DNA from: Symbiodinium natans | Lineage: Eukaryota > Sar > Dinophyceae > Suessiales > Symbiodiniaceae | Assembly: GCA_905221605.1 (NCBI GenBank) | Contig: CAJNDS010000646.1 | Coordinates: 263,001 to 327,000 of the forward strand | Length of the DNA stretch: 64,000 bases | Reading direction: 5' to 3' | Part shown: positions 33,495 through 44,090 of the stretch, in pieces | Numbering within the stretch: position 1 is the stretch's first letter | Layout: each line of letters opens with the position of its first letter | Position numbers and translations under genes: made by a program | Notes under the pieces: generated by a model | What the model was told of the DNA's origin: nothing | The model's input: only the letters and a program-made list of their open reading frames with translations | Databases searched by the model: none

Positions 33495-34454
33495 GCAAGA
33501 GTCAAGGATAAACAGGTGCCCATTGCAGTGATTGCGGCAACCGTCTTGCAGTTCTGTTTGGATTGCGTGGGCTTTCATGTCAGAGTGAGTAAATAGTTGA
33601 GCGAGTGCATGAGCTCGTGGAGTGAGGGAGCGAGCGAGTGAGAGCCAGAGCCAGAGCCAGAGCGAGGAGCGACTGCGTGAAGCAATCGGGTTGCGAACTG
33701 GACAAGAAAGTCTGTGATTCTGTGATAGAGAAGGAGGGGTGCGTGTGTTCTGGGGCACGAATGGATTGAAACCAGTCATACAGCCAACTTTGGTGGTGCG
33801 GAAGCAAGAAGACTTTCACCAACGAAGTCCCCAATTAGTGTAGACCACTCCGTTTCCAGCATTGAGGGAGACAAAGGGCATAAGGCACCATGGTCACCAT
33901 GGCTGCTCAGCTGTTGGAGCACGCGACGGCGTGTGTTGGCTGAGTGAGCTCGTACTGTACTGCATTAGGCTAGACTCACATCGCGAATGTTGCGCGGCCA
34001 TACCTGATCTTCACCCGATACCGATGCCAAACATAATCTCTCCAACAACTGCAAAGTTGCGATGCGTGGCCATGCACTTGCACCGACTTGAACCAATCGG
34101 TCGGTGCTCCACCGAGGCCACCGAGCTGTTTCTACCACCTTGGCCATGTCGCCAATCATGCTGTGAACCCATCCATGCTGTGCGCCTGAAGCTGCTCACA
34201 CCCAACTTTTTGCGATGGCCTGGGAAGGCGCTATGCCTGAGGCTTGTCCGAAGATTTGAATATTACGTTTGTTTGCGAGTACCCGGTCACGAGGTTCAGG
34301 TTTTGTGGGCCGTATTGGGTGCGGAAAGAAAAGGCGCCATAGGCAGAACGACCTGCTTCTGCAAGTAGAATCCCAAAGCCATTCCGGTTGCGAGCTTTTG
34401 AAGGAAGTGGGGGGGGGTAGGGGGAGGGGTGACGCGCATCTGAGAACCCTGTGA
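33495..34454. other. No firmly supported gene
   Basis: 33600-33670 has GAGCGAG/GAGCCA simple repetition. A 168-codon plus frame (33862-34368) lacks recognisable domains and overlaps equally long minus frames, so it is not called. G-rich stretch at 34409-34428. Confidence 0.3.
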
Positions 34455-34619
34455 ACTGGAGTTCCGGCTGGCCTGTCAATTGTCGTGGAGGTGTCTGCAG
34501 CAAACGGCCCCCGTGAGCAAGTGTTGGAAAGGGTTAAAGAAAGCCTGACTTCAGCAGCTGCAGTAGCACGGCAGTGTTGGGGTTTTGAACATACCCTCAG
34601 CAAAGAAGGCCGTGCATAG
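34455..34619 (+). CDS. Unassigned terminal exon
   Basis: Reads TGVPAGLSIVVEVSAANGPR then EQVLERVKESLTSAAAVARQ and CWGFEHTLSKEGRA before TAG. An amphipathic helix after a beta-like start. No family recognised. Upstream boundary uncertain because a stop lies at 34452-34454. Confidence 0.37.
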   Translation, partial: TGVPAGLSIVVEVSAANGPREQVLERVKESLTSAAAVARQCWGFEHTLSKEGRA

Positions 34620-35114
34620 CCGCGCACGGAGCCGGAAGGTTGAAAGTCCACCCAGAAGGGCAGAAGAGCGATGTGCGTTTACGTTGTCCTTACTACCCCA
34701 CGCAGTTCACGCACCGCGTAGTCTTCATGGTTTTTCCACTTTTTCCAATCAAGGGCTCTTTGGCAGCAGCTTCTTATGTGTACCATGTGCTCTGCATGAT
34801 AAAGGCAACGTGCACCAGTTAGAGGGTATCGCCGGTCCGGCGGGCTGGTCAGGTTCTCTCAGATGTAACAGAGCAGATCCGAGCAGATCCGATCAGATCG
34901 GAGCAGATCAGAGCTCCAGGATCGCTCAGCAAGGCAACCGAAGACAACGGGCAACCGAAGTGAACAAACGCAACGCCGCCATGGTGTCCAATGGCTTCGA
35001 CTGCTGTGCTTCCTCAAGAACCGAGAAGGCCCGTTTCAAGACCCAGCGCCCCTCAAACTGAGTGTATTCAGTTGCTGGTGGTGGCCTTTCGGCCCTTTCG
35101 GGGGTGGGTAGAAG
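34620..35114. other. Unassigned, short 11-bp repeats
   Basis: 34868-34915 repeats GAGCAGATCC/GATCAGATCG units. A frame ending 35061 (RATEVNKRNAAMVSNGFDCC) is protein-like but has no boundary. No other feature. Confidence 0.27.
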
Positions 35115-35243
35115 GTGGTGAATGTAGAAGATGCGCAGGCGAAGGAGAGCACCTTTGACAAGCTGCTCCTGGACGGCTTCTCCCGGGTGGCGAGCAAGGG
35201 CCTGCTGTGCCGCTCCCAGTCAGCTCAGGGCTCCGAGGAGCAT
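35115..35243 (+). CDS. Unassigned internal exon, 43 codons
   Basis: Exactly 43 codons between an AAG acceptor (35112-35114) and a GTGAGG donor at 35244, phase 0 at both ends. Reads VVNVEDAQAKESTFDKLLLD then GFSRVASKGLLCRSQSAQGS and EEH. Splice sites and composition agree well. The family is not recognised. Confidence 0.45.
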
Positions 35244-35265
35244 GTGAGGAGCAACGCTGAGGCAA

Positions 35266-35313
35266 GGGGTTTAGGGTTTAGGGGTTTGGGGTTTAGGGTT
35301 TAGGGTTTAGGGT
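35266..35313. repeat. Interstitial TTTAGGG telomere-type repeat
   Basis: About six units of GGGTTTA, one with an extra G (GGGGTTTGGGG), in the intron following the 35115-35243 exon. TTTAGGG is the plant/dinoflagellate-type telomere repeat. Confidence 0.9.
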
Positions 35314-36141
35314 GCATTCTAGAAGCAAGATTAAAATGGTGGCTCGATTCTGGCAAGACCTGGCTTTGGTCGCGTGAGCATTGGCTGGCGAGGCGCTCAC
35401 AAACTTCCAGCCTCACGCGACGAACTGTGGAGGCTGTTTGCTGGCATACGGCGTGCTTCTGAAGAGTACCTTTCTTGCTTCTGCAAGGTACCTTACCCTA
35501 TAGGCATAGGATTGATGAGTTAGGGCATGTTTGGTGCAACTGCCGAAACAAGAGTCTGGTTCACTACCCTCCATCCTGGCAAGCCCTGTAAAGGCACTAA
35601 AAGGCCCTAAGGCCCTAAAGGGGCCCTGGAGGCCCAAAACCAAAAGCCCCAAGCGCGAACCAGGGCAACCTCGGATTGGTTCTCCAGCACTCCCCGGACC
35701 ACTTTGCAAACAAGCGGAAAAGCAGCAACCCGGCTGATGCCTAGAGGCGTTGAGGGAGTTTTGCGCCTGACGGTCTTTTTGTCCTCAAGCGGCTTGGTCA
35801 GTGGTGGGGACAAGCACTTGAAAGGTCGATGCATTTGGGGTTGGTTTGGGTGAGCATACAGTGCCTTGCAGCCAAGACCGAAGCCTTTGTATACGCAGAA
35901 TGAAACTAGCAACTAGCAAGACTGTTGCCGTAAACCGAAATGAGCAACTTGACAGAACAACTCTACAGGGAGCAGGTGAGAGGCAGCTGGAAAGAAGTCG
36001 GAACACTCTGCCCAGATTGCCGGTATACCTCGCATGCCCAGGTGGTCATAAGGATGTCGTGATGCCTGTTGATCCAGAGGCCTGATTTCTAAAGTGAGCA
36101 ATGCTTCTTTGCTCGACCGGGAATGTGAGAGCCATTCGCAG
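35314..36141. other. No supported gene
   Basis: 35590-35640 has AAGGCCCTAA/GGCCCTAAAG short repetition. No exon with convincing boundaries. Confidence 0.3.
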
Positions 36142-36312
36142 GTATTCAACTTCAACAAAGTCGCCAAAGAAGAGATTGTTGGGGTGGTGCGCAGCCATGC
36201 GCGGCCATGTGCAGCCGGCATCCGGTGCCCTAGATCCTGCTGTGCAGCTTCAGGTCGAGGACGCCGCCGGGTTTGCCGTGACCGCAGCGGCCATGGACGG
36301 ATCCGAATAGTC
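36142..36312 (+). CDS. Unassigned exon with one-base frame offset
   Basis: After TTCGCAG the frame reads VFNFNKVAKEEIVGVVRSHA then RPC. At about 36211 it continues one frame over as PASGALDPAVQLQVEDAAGF then AVTAAAMDGSE before TAG. If one base is missing or extra, this is a continuous 56-residue end. An intron between the halves is impossible at this spacing. Confidence 0.33.
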
Positions 36313-37737
36313 CGAATAGTCTATAGAGAAGAGCGAGGGTTACGTCGTGTGTCGCGACTGCTTTTGAGGTCATCCCTTGCGGCTCGCCCTTGGCCATCGG
36401 CCATATGCAGCGGGCCGAGTACGCCGAGTGCGAGGGAGCTCCCTTCCTTAAGTGTCTAGTGGCATAGGCTTTTCAGCCATTCAGTTTGTTATGTAATATG
36501 TACTGCATGTGACCATGGGCGGCAACTCACATCTGAAGGAGGGCCTCCCCTGGGTCCACGCCAGTCTTTTGGTAAAGCACGCGCACCTGTGCCGTTCTTA
36601 TGGACACCAGTTTATTCAGGGATTTTGCCTTACCTCATGTGGGCTTCGTGGCTTTCGTGGTGCAGAGCTCTGTCTTGTGCCGGCAGCGACGGCGATGCAA
36701 CCGCCGCCGGCTGAAGCGATTGCCGAACCGGCGCTGCTGCGCAACTTCAGTGTTGCAACGGCCATGGGTGCGCTCGCACTGGCACAGAGGTTGCAAGCAC
36801 TCCAAGGCCGGTGTAGCCTTCGACGGATGTCATGGCAAAACCGGCCTGGCGATGGATCCGAAGCTTCAGAAAGGTGAGCTCCACTGGGCCTACGCGCCCG
36901 CCCTTGTCAACTGGCCCGCATGATCGGATCTTGCGACCCTGTTCAGAACCTGTCCCTTTGCCAGTTTGACGACGAATTTTGCTCCTCTTTCCTGACTTGG
37001 CACCGGCTACTTTGCCCTGGACAAGGCACGGGTCTTCTGATTCTGCCAACTTCAAAACCTCTGCTGACGGCCTTCCATCTCTTCGCCTGTGGCCCTCGCC
37101 TTCGCGAAGGCGGTCACTGGACGCTGAGAGAATCATCGCCTTCGCGTGTTGACTCTTGACTCTCCACGTCTGGCATTGCTCATTCCTTCCGGTTTAGGGT
37201 CGTGAGACTGTGGACATGTCTGCGCAGATTCCTCGATGCTTCGGGGTTCCAACAAAAAGGCTGCGAAAGGAGGGTTGGAGCAGTTTTCAGGCGAGTGCCC
37301 TGCAGTACCCACAGCCTCCAGTGCACCGAGCGGACCAGGTATAGACTAGTATAGACTAGTATAGACATGAGCTGAGCATGGAGGGAACCTGAGTAGGCCT
37401 GAGATTGTTCGAGATGGAATGAGGTTGCTGGTGCCGCGTCGGGACGTGGTGGCTCCGCAGGTGCCCAAACGACTGTGTCGGCGTTGCACAATGCCGAGCG
37501 GCATCGAGGTGAAGTGCTTAATGAGATTTGAGACGGCAGGTCATGACGACGGAGTTCCTCCGTTGCGGGCTGGACCTCATGGCCAGAACCATCAGAAAAG
37601 ATTTCCGGCTTCTCTTCAACTCCCTGCCCGGCCCACATGGAGTGCATCAGAGTGAACAGCTTCCATCGCTACAATGCTGTAGAAATGTCGCGCTGCAATG
37701 CTTATTCTATCGCAAGAAGATGTGAGGCTGGGACTTG
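36313..37737. other. Several weak exon traces, no assigned gene
   Basis: 36800-36922 reads KAGVAFDGCHGKTGLAMDPK then LQKGELHWAYAPALVNWPA before TGA. 37528-37620 reads VMTTEFLRCGLDLMARTIRK. 37337-37366 is a three-copy AGTATAGACT tandem. Overlapping frames prevent a reliable model. Confidence 0.25.
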
Positions 37738-37850
37738 CTTCAGTGAACCATTTCCACTACCACGGCATGTACCTCGACTACTGCGGCTTCGCCTCCGGCT
37801 CCAGGCACGTGGAATCACGGCGGGCATCGTGCCAGACTAGAGCACGCAAT
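37738..37850 (+). CDS. Unassigned exon fragment
   Basis: Reads VNHFHYHGMYLDYCGFASGS then RHVESRRASCQTRA. Aromatic and His-rich, looks like true protein. No boundaries confirmed and no family recognised. Confidence 0.28.
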
Positions 37851-38616
37851 GTAGAGCACTAGAGTACTAGAGTAACGCTCGGTTCAGTATCTGCCCTCCC
37901 CCCCCCACCCCCAACATCCCCCCACCCCCCCACTCCCCCCAAACAATTTCGCTCTTTCTGACTGCCCTGAATATGACTATGACACGGGTTGGGGGGTTGG
38001 GGGTTGAGAGGTTGAGGGATCGAGGAGCTTCTATAGCCTTTGAGGAGTTGAGGGGTTGCGAGGTTGGGGGTTTGGGGGGTTGAGGGCTTGAGAGCAGCAA
38101 CAAATATGTACCAATGTACCTTCATACTTTTTGTTTTCTTCAGTTTCACTTTTGGGTTGTGCTTTTTTGCTGTCCGGGATCTCCGGCCCAACTTCGCAGC
38201 CTTATCACTAGGAGTCGCTGAATTAAATGATCAGAAAGGGACCCTGTGGACGCTTGTTTCTTTACCAAGCAGCGCCCCCCCTCTCTCACAAAGAGCACCA
38301 AATGGGCTGAGAGGCAGTTCCCCGTGGAGCGCGTGGAGCGCTCCACCGTGGGCGGCGGCCGCACCGAGGGCCCGGCACTCCGTTGCCAGAGAAGTTTCTT
38401 GCGCATGTGGGCATATAGGGAAATATAGGAAAATTGGGGGAAGCTTCAATTTTCGAGGAACAAGAGTCCCTGCTCTCTCGTCCTTAGGCAAGGTCTGCGT
38501 CGAGCTCCTGGCAGAGTCTCAGTGGTACTGCCGGGGGCTGGAGCGGACCTGAGGACGGCGTTGTGCGTTGCAGTTGCACACGGCCTGGAATCTTCACACC
38601 AGGGCCTTTGGCCACC
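37851..38616. other. GC/TG-rich repeats and possible short exons
   Basis: 37894-37941 is C-rich (CCCCCCCACCCCC type). 37988-38095 is TTGGGGG/TTGAGGGG repetition. 38260-38400 (TKWAERQFPVERVERSTVGG) and 38489-38551 (VCVELLAESQWYCRGLERT, then TGA) are possible exons. Confidence 0.3.
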
Positions 38617-38692
38617 TATAAACCCTAAACCCTAAACCCTAAACCCTAAACCCTAAACCCTAAATCCTAAACCCGGAACCCCAAACCCGCAG
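38617..38692. repeat. Interstitial CCCTAAA telomere-type repeat
   Basis: About six uninterrupted CCCTAAA units followed by decayed ones (CCTAAACCCGGAACC). Opposite orientation to the 35.3-kb island. Confidence 0.93.
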
Positions 38693-39814
38693 TGAGGTGG
38701 TCACCGCTGGATGCAAGGTAGGCATGGCTGGCGAGCCTCCCCCGGGAGACATCGAGGCAAGGGCCCCATTCGATCCAGGGACGCCGGCTCTGAGGCTCTG
38801 AGCCTTTTATGGAAACTCAACGGCCCGGCGACCTACCATTTCTTTTTTGGAATTTCGACGGAATGATATGGACGGCACGACGGAGGGAAATGCTTTTGTG
38901 TGTGGAGTTAGCATAGCGAGGAAAGCGATGCGATGCATGTGGTGTGTGGTGTGTCGGAACCAAACTGGGGGGGGCGGGTAGGAAATGGGGGGAAGGGGGA
39001 GGTCGAGAAGGGCAAGACCTACTGGTAAGATTCGCACAGTTTGTGCTACGCCGCCGCTACGTCCATAACTCAGCCAGATTTCACCAGGTTCCCCAAGAAC
39101 CACTCTCAAAAGCAGCCGTTTTCGGACAGGTAATCACGGATTCTTCGCTCCCCATGGAATGGGAACGTCAGGGATACTCGGCGGTGCTTTTGAGACTCTG
39201 GGAGCAGAAACCAACAACGCGCTGGCAAAATGGCAAAACCAATGCCACAACCAGCCCGACAAACCATTCCCAAAACCCCAAATCAATTGTCAGGAATTCT
39301 TGTGAGAACTGGAACAAGAAGACCAAAAACAAAATGCATCAAAATACTAATTCCAAAGATCTTGGATCGTCAGTGCCGTCTTCCGAGAGTCCTGTTTGTT
39401 TTTCTGTGTGCGGGTTGGTGTTTTGCGTCTAGGTTGCACAAAAGCCCCTGAGTTTTTTGTTTTCGGTTTAGTCGTCTGGTTGAAGCACATATTGCACACC
39501 CAATGTTGCTCGTAGTGTAGCTGGGTGGCCTGAGACAAGGGCAGAAAAGGGCAGGTCACTGGGGGAGGGTGGTGCCACAATATGTATATCTATATGGTCA
39601 CGCCCGCCCCATGATCTAGGTTTTTGTTTTTCCCTATGAAAACCCTCGTAAATGCCGATAACAATGACATGCTGAGCATGTACCTCAAAGTTGTTTTCAT
39701 CAAGTCTAACTTTAGGTGAGAAAACCTGTAAATAGTGCGAAACGCGTGTGTTTCGCACAATTTGCACGTCATCACCCAAAAAAACACAGAAAAAACGTTT
39801 ACACAGAAAAACGC
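38693..39814. other. No assigned gene, transition to AT-rich DNA
   Basis: 39020-39180 reads FAQFVLRRRYVHNSARFHQV then PQEPLSKAAVFGQ, a weak exon candidate. Base composition becomes AT-rich after about 39200. Confidence 0.25.
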
Positions 39815-40245
39815 AAGACAATAAAACCATGAAGCTGGGACATCGTTCTTTTTTTAGTTTTCTCGAGTTCATTTTTCGTTGTTTTTTTGAGAAATCCAAA
39901 AAACCATGTGTTTGTTTGGATTTCAGGTGTTCCTGGCCTGAAACAAAAAAGCACATGGTTTTTTTCGGGATGTTCACTCACAAATCCAAAAAAAAACGTG
40001 TGTTTTTGGATTTTCAACCCCGCGGAGAGTAAAAACTAAAAGAACACATGCCTAGAAAAGAAAAACGCTGAAATTTAAAAAAGCCATCGCTTTTTTGGAT
40101 TTTCAACCCCGCAGAGAGTCAAATTCAAAGAAACACATGGTTGTTTTTTTTGGGTTTTTCCCAAAGAAACCAAAAAAACCTCGAGAAAACCAAAAAATCC
40201 CCTAAAAAGCGGTGTCCCGGCTTCATGGCTTTTTGTTTTGGATTT
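39815..40245. mobile_element. Foldback (long imperfect inverted repeat) element
   Basis: The left part contains AACCATGAAGCTGGGACATC, TTTTCTCGAG and AACCATGTGTTTGTTTGGAT. The right part contains their reverse complements in mirrored order: ATCCAAAG-like AAAGAAACACATGGTT near 40128-40143, CTCGAGAAAA near 40181 and GGTGTCCCGGCTTCATGG near 40211. Arms are roughly 110 bp and imperfect. The interior carries two copies of GGATTTTCAACCCCGC with GAGAGT following. No protein-coding capacity. It resembles a MITE or foldback transposon. Target-site duplications were not identified. Confidence 0.6.
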
Positions 40246-40340
40246 TTGTTTTTTGGGGCAAAGTGTGCAAAAAAGTGCTTTGTTTTGTTGGAAATTGTTT
40301 GTTCTATGTGACTTCCTTGCACATACACAGAGTAAAAAGC

Positions 40341-40386
40341 GCACACAAAAACACACAAAACATACATACACACACACACACACACC
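40341..40386. repeat. AC-rich microsatellite
   Basis: ACACAAAA units grading into a pure CA run ending CACACCCACC. Confidence 0.9.
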
Positions 40387-40429
40387 CACCATTTTGTCAT
40401 TTTTAATTCCAACTATTCGGTATGTAGGG

Positions 40430-41005
40430 TGTGGCGAACTAGATTTGATTACGAATGAGGCTTAGAAGAGCATGTCTTGGATGTGGCATATTAATATAAA
40501 AAGAAAGAAAAAGAAGTATGCAAAGTAATTGAGTTTAAGAACTAACGCAGCCCAGATGAGGGTTTCTTATTGGACTTAATCATGCGTGGGGCTTAGAAGA
40601 GGATGTCTTGGGGTGTGGCCTCTTAATTTGAACTTCTATTCAAGTGGAATTACAGACGGAGTCCAGATGAGGATTTTTTAGGGTATGGTGTTTCAATACA
40701 AACCTCAATTGTTTTTCATTTCGAAGTGGGGCCAACGGAGAATTTCATAGGGTGTGGTCAAGTGAAGAGGATGCCCCAGAAGAGGATTTCATAGGGTGTG
40801 GCCTTTAAGTAGAGAGATCTTTTCTTAGGGTGTGGGCTTCTTACTTTGAAGTTTGTTTTCAATAAACTAGGAAGGAAGCCCAGATGAGGACTTCTGAGGC
40901 TGCAGCCTCTGCATATAAAGTTCTTATGGGATTTTGTTACGGACAGGCAGGCCCCAGAAGAGGATTTCATAGGGTGCGGCTTTTAATAGGCAAATTTAGA
41001 TATAT
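40430..41005. repeat. Degenerate tandem repeat, roughly 50-110 bp period
   Basis: A motif AGAAGAGGATTTCATAGGGT with GTGGCCTTTTAA-like follow-up recurs near 40465, 40595, 40660, 40770, 40880 and 40950 with many substitutions (for example CAGATGAGGATTTTTTAGGG). AT-rich, no coding capacity. Confidence 0.75.
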
Positions 41006-41690
41006 AATTAAATTGCAATATAAATTACGAATTTGGTCTAAATGTCACTTCGGTGTGCTCGGAAGGCTTTCCGACCTAGATCATGGGGGCGTGAGCATCT
41101 CTATATATATATGCGCACATATGTCTGTCCCTCTGTATACATGTAAGAAGAAATGCCAGATCTAAATCCGTAAGAGGCCCACAAATTGGACCCCCCCCCC
41201 TCTGCGGGGGCTCCAGGCCTTGGCGACTTTTGCAGGGAACATCATCGGACTCTTGCAGTCAAGGCCTCCCCCCATGATTTCTTTGGGGGCTCTTTGAAGT
41301 TGAGTGTTCAGTTGGCTTGGGGATTTGGGGATGTGTGGGCACGTGGGGGAGAGATCTTGGGACAGAACCTTGAAGTGCTTGGGATGGGGTTGCTTGGGCT
41401 TCCTCTGCGTGTACTCCGGTTCCCATCGTTCAGGAACGTTCCCCACAATGCCTTGGCCACAGAATGTGATTGTGATGTGCTCACTTTGCGCCGATGAGAG
41501 TCAAAGAGTCAAAGAGTGCCTTGTGTGCGAACGCGCGCGCCTTGTTCTGGACCCTCCCCCCCCGCCACCGTGTGTGTTGAGGTCATGATTGCTCCATACC
41601 AGGGTGAACGAAAGCCGAGGCCCAGTGAGTCCTGGCGCTTCAATGGTGGGTTCAGGGTGGGTTGATAAGCGTTGAGTTAAAGGTCCTGTA
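41006..41690. other. No supported gene
   Basis: AT-rich until about 41160, with a TATATATATATG stretch. Then GC-rich sequence without a convincing exon. Short C runs at 41190-41200 and 41559-41569. Confidence 0.35.
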
Positions 41691-42287
41691 GACTTCCTGG
41701 ATGGCAGGCAGAACGAGGACATCTTTGCAGAAGAAACCTGGCAGCCGCTTGCCGCATCGCCTGAGGCAGTGTCAAGTTTTGCCCTGCAGTTGGTGCTTCT
41801 TTTCTCCTTTTCAAGCTCGGGAGGTGTACATCTTTCCGAGAAAGCCGGAGGACGAATGCCGACACTTGCACTTGCATGAAGGAGCAGTGGAGAGAGTCGC
41901 ATTGAGTCGAGTTTTTCCGGCACGCCGAGGAGAGGATGGCGGCTTCAATGCCGCCATCTGCGAGATTTCGGGGCTGATCACATGTCACAATGCCGTGGGC
42001 TAAGTGGCTAAGCCTCACACATTCTCCGCACATATGGCTGTTTTTGACTGAGCTCAGGAAGATTCTTTCCAGCAGTTCGATGAGGACAAAGTCTCAACCA
42101 TATTCAAGCAGGCCCCGAGAGACGCGAGAGATGCGAGAGATGAGATTCGCAGATCGATTCGCTGGTTTGATCCGGCCTTCAGTTTTGGAAGGACGTGTCG
42201 CTTGCTGGCGACGATTTCGATGATTTGATTTGCAAGGCCTCCTCGGCCCTGTTTGTTGGGCCCGAGCAAGTTGGGGAGTTTGAGTGA
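41691..42287 (+). CDS. Unassigned acidic protein, several exon-like segments
   Basis: 41691-41792 reads DFLDGRQNEDIFAEETWQPL then AASPEAVSSFALQ. 41815-42000 reads REVYIFPRKPEDECRHLHLH then EGAVERVALSRVFP. 42058-42190, after CTCAG, reads EDSFQQFDEDKVSTIFKQAP then EIRRSIRWFDPAFSFG. It continues one frame over as KDVSLAGDDFDDLICKASSA and LFVGPEQVGEFE before TGA 42285-42287. Segments are convincing individually. Frame offsets near 41800 and 42190 lack room for introns. VYIFPRK..DE...LHL weakly recalls the C-terminal part of S-adenosylhomocysteine hydrolase, but the flanks do not fit. Confidence 0.4.
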
Positions 42288-42937
42288 GAATGGGCGCATG
42301 TGGGCACAGAAGCAAGTGATGCATCTCCAACTGTCAGGTAGCCTGGATGGTATCATAAGGCCTTGATCCGAGGCAAATGCCTTTGAAGAGGGCGGTGGAA
42401 AAGCCGAAGAACAGTTCGGCTCTTTGTGCTGATATTGATATCGTCTCCGCTTTCGCTGCAGGGAGTGCCTTTGCTTGGCGACAAAAAGCGTCTTTTCCCG
42501 AGAAGCTTTCAGAATCTTGCAGCATCTCTGCCTTGCAGTGCGTCGCACCTGATATCTGCGGCTTGCAGCCAGGGACGCTTGGAGCCTTGAAGCTTTCATA
42601 TTGCAGCGTGGGCGAAGCCTTACAAAGTACTCCTTGTACCAGTCTAAGCTGACTAATGCCGACTAGCTTGGGTTCCCCCAGCCAAGTCGCTAATTACGCC
42701 GTAGGTTTGCAGCAGTGTTCGCTGACAGGTTCGGAATTCAAAGTGACAGTAGGTCAATCTTCAGAAGGGAACGCCTTGCCGCAAGACTATGCACAACACA
42801 CAGCTCAGAACACACAGTCCGAGTAGAGCCTTCACTGCCCCAAATGGCAGGCTGGGACGGAGGGTGCTGCAGTCAGGGGAAGGAGGAACCTTATGCGAGT
42901 GCCTGGCCAGGCCAACCTTAACACAAACTACACGAGT

Positions 42938-42994
<57 letters not shown>

Positions 42995-43449
42995 CCCTCT
43001 CCCTCCGGCTCTCCCGCCCACAATGGAAGAAAGCGAGAGCCTAAGTTGGCCGACAACCTCCGAGAGGCGACGATTCAGGCTCGCACGGCGCCATGGCCTA
43101 AGTCTGGCAGCGTCTCGCACCCACTCGTGCGTGAGGAGGGAAAGGCCTATCTCACGAGCAACACGGGTAACATACGCGAAAACGCAAAACTCACATGCGG
43201 TCAAGAGGTGGTGAGATAAGACAGGGCCAGATGATGAGACACGGTCCTTAGAAGGAGTTCTGCCTACCAAATGTGAAGCCTGTTCGTTCTGTTTCGTTCT
43301 CTTTCGTCCTGAGGCGAGCGGCAAGTGGCGAATACTTGCAGGAGCCAGCGGCTCAGGAACTCCCGAGTAGCAGTAGTGGTCGTCGTCGGTGGTGTATGAA
43401 TGGTACAACAGAAGTTACGGAGCAGTACAAAGGAAAATAGGTCACCATT
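42288..43449. other. Weak exon candidates and a GA microsatellite
   Basis: 42377-42649 (KRAVEKPKNSSALCADIDIV) and 43030-43216 (KLADNLREATIQARTAPWPK, then TSNTGNIRENAKLTCGQEVV) are protein-like plus-strand frames without firm boundaries. Confidence 0.25.
42941..42989. repeat. (GA)n microsatellite, 49 bp
   Basis: Uninterrupted GA dinucleotide run. Arg-Glu repeat proteins read through it are artefacts. Confidence 0.97.
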
Positions 43450-44090
43450 TGTTCCAGGTCCTTGTATTTAGCTTTTGCTAGTGCGTCTCTCTTCTCCAAA
43501 TTGCAGTTCTTTTATCTGACGCTGCCATATCTTTCAGAAATGCTCTCATTAAAAATTAATTTAGAATTTCATCACAATATTTTATGTTCTTCACTTTGTG
43601 GTCCTTCTTTTTTGCTTCTCCTTTTCATTAGTTTGCAGATGAAAGAGTCTTGCATTTCAGCAATTTCAGTTGATGCTTGACTTTATAGTTGTCTTTGCTT
43701 GTTTACCGTTTACAGCATTACATTTCTTTCATCTGATTCTTGGTGTTTTCTTCTTGATCTTACCTTCTTTTCTTGTGCTCGTTTCGTTCACGCATGAATG
43801 CCCTAGTTCATGCGCACAATGTGCTTATAATATGGGACTGTTAGGCGGTCATTTCACACCCTGAAGAGTATTGCCAACACGCCAACGAGCCAGTCATCAG
43901 AAGTTACCGTATCATCGTTCATGTAGTCTCTGGTTGCTTTCGCTTAGTGAATTCAGGCACTTATTTCATGCGTTCGTCATTAGAAGTAAGAAGCTAAAGA
44001 GAATTAAAGAGCGCATTTCCAACATAATTCCAATAGATGCGCGAATGAAGATAGAAAGCTCATGAATTCCTAACCTTGCCTTTTGGCTCC
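43450..44090. other. T-rich compositional island
   Basis: Plus strand is strongly pyrimidine- and AT-rich (for example CCTTCTTTTTTGCTTCTCCT), sharply different from GC-rich flanks. It can be read as two short hydrophobic frames (43462-43680, 43670-43864), but T-rich DNA yields hydrophobic translations by default. No organellar or viral gene recognised. Confidence 0.5.

Noticed and set aside
33862-34368. 168-codon plus-strand frame
   Set aside because: No recognisable domain, with long minus frames overlapping it. Length alone is weak evidence in GC-rich DNA.
41815-41960. S-adenosylhomocysteine hydrolase C-terminal similarity (VYIFPRK..DE...LHL)
   Set aside because: Only a short stretch fits. 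The preceding and following conserved segments, including the C-terminal tail, are missing.
42761-43408. Arg-Glu or Ser-Leu repeat proteins around the GA microsatellite
   Set aside because: Repeat-driven translation. Only the sequence after the repeat has some protein character.
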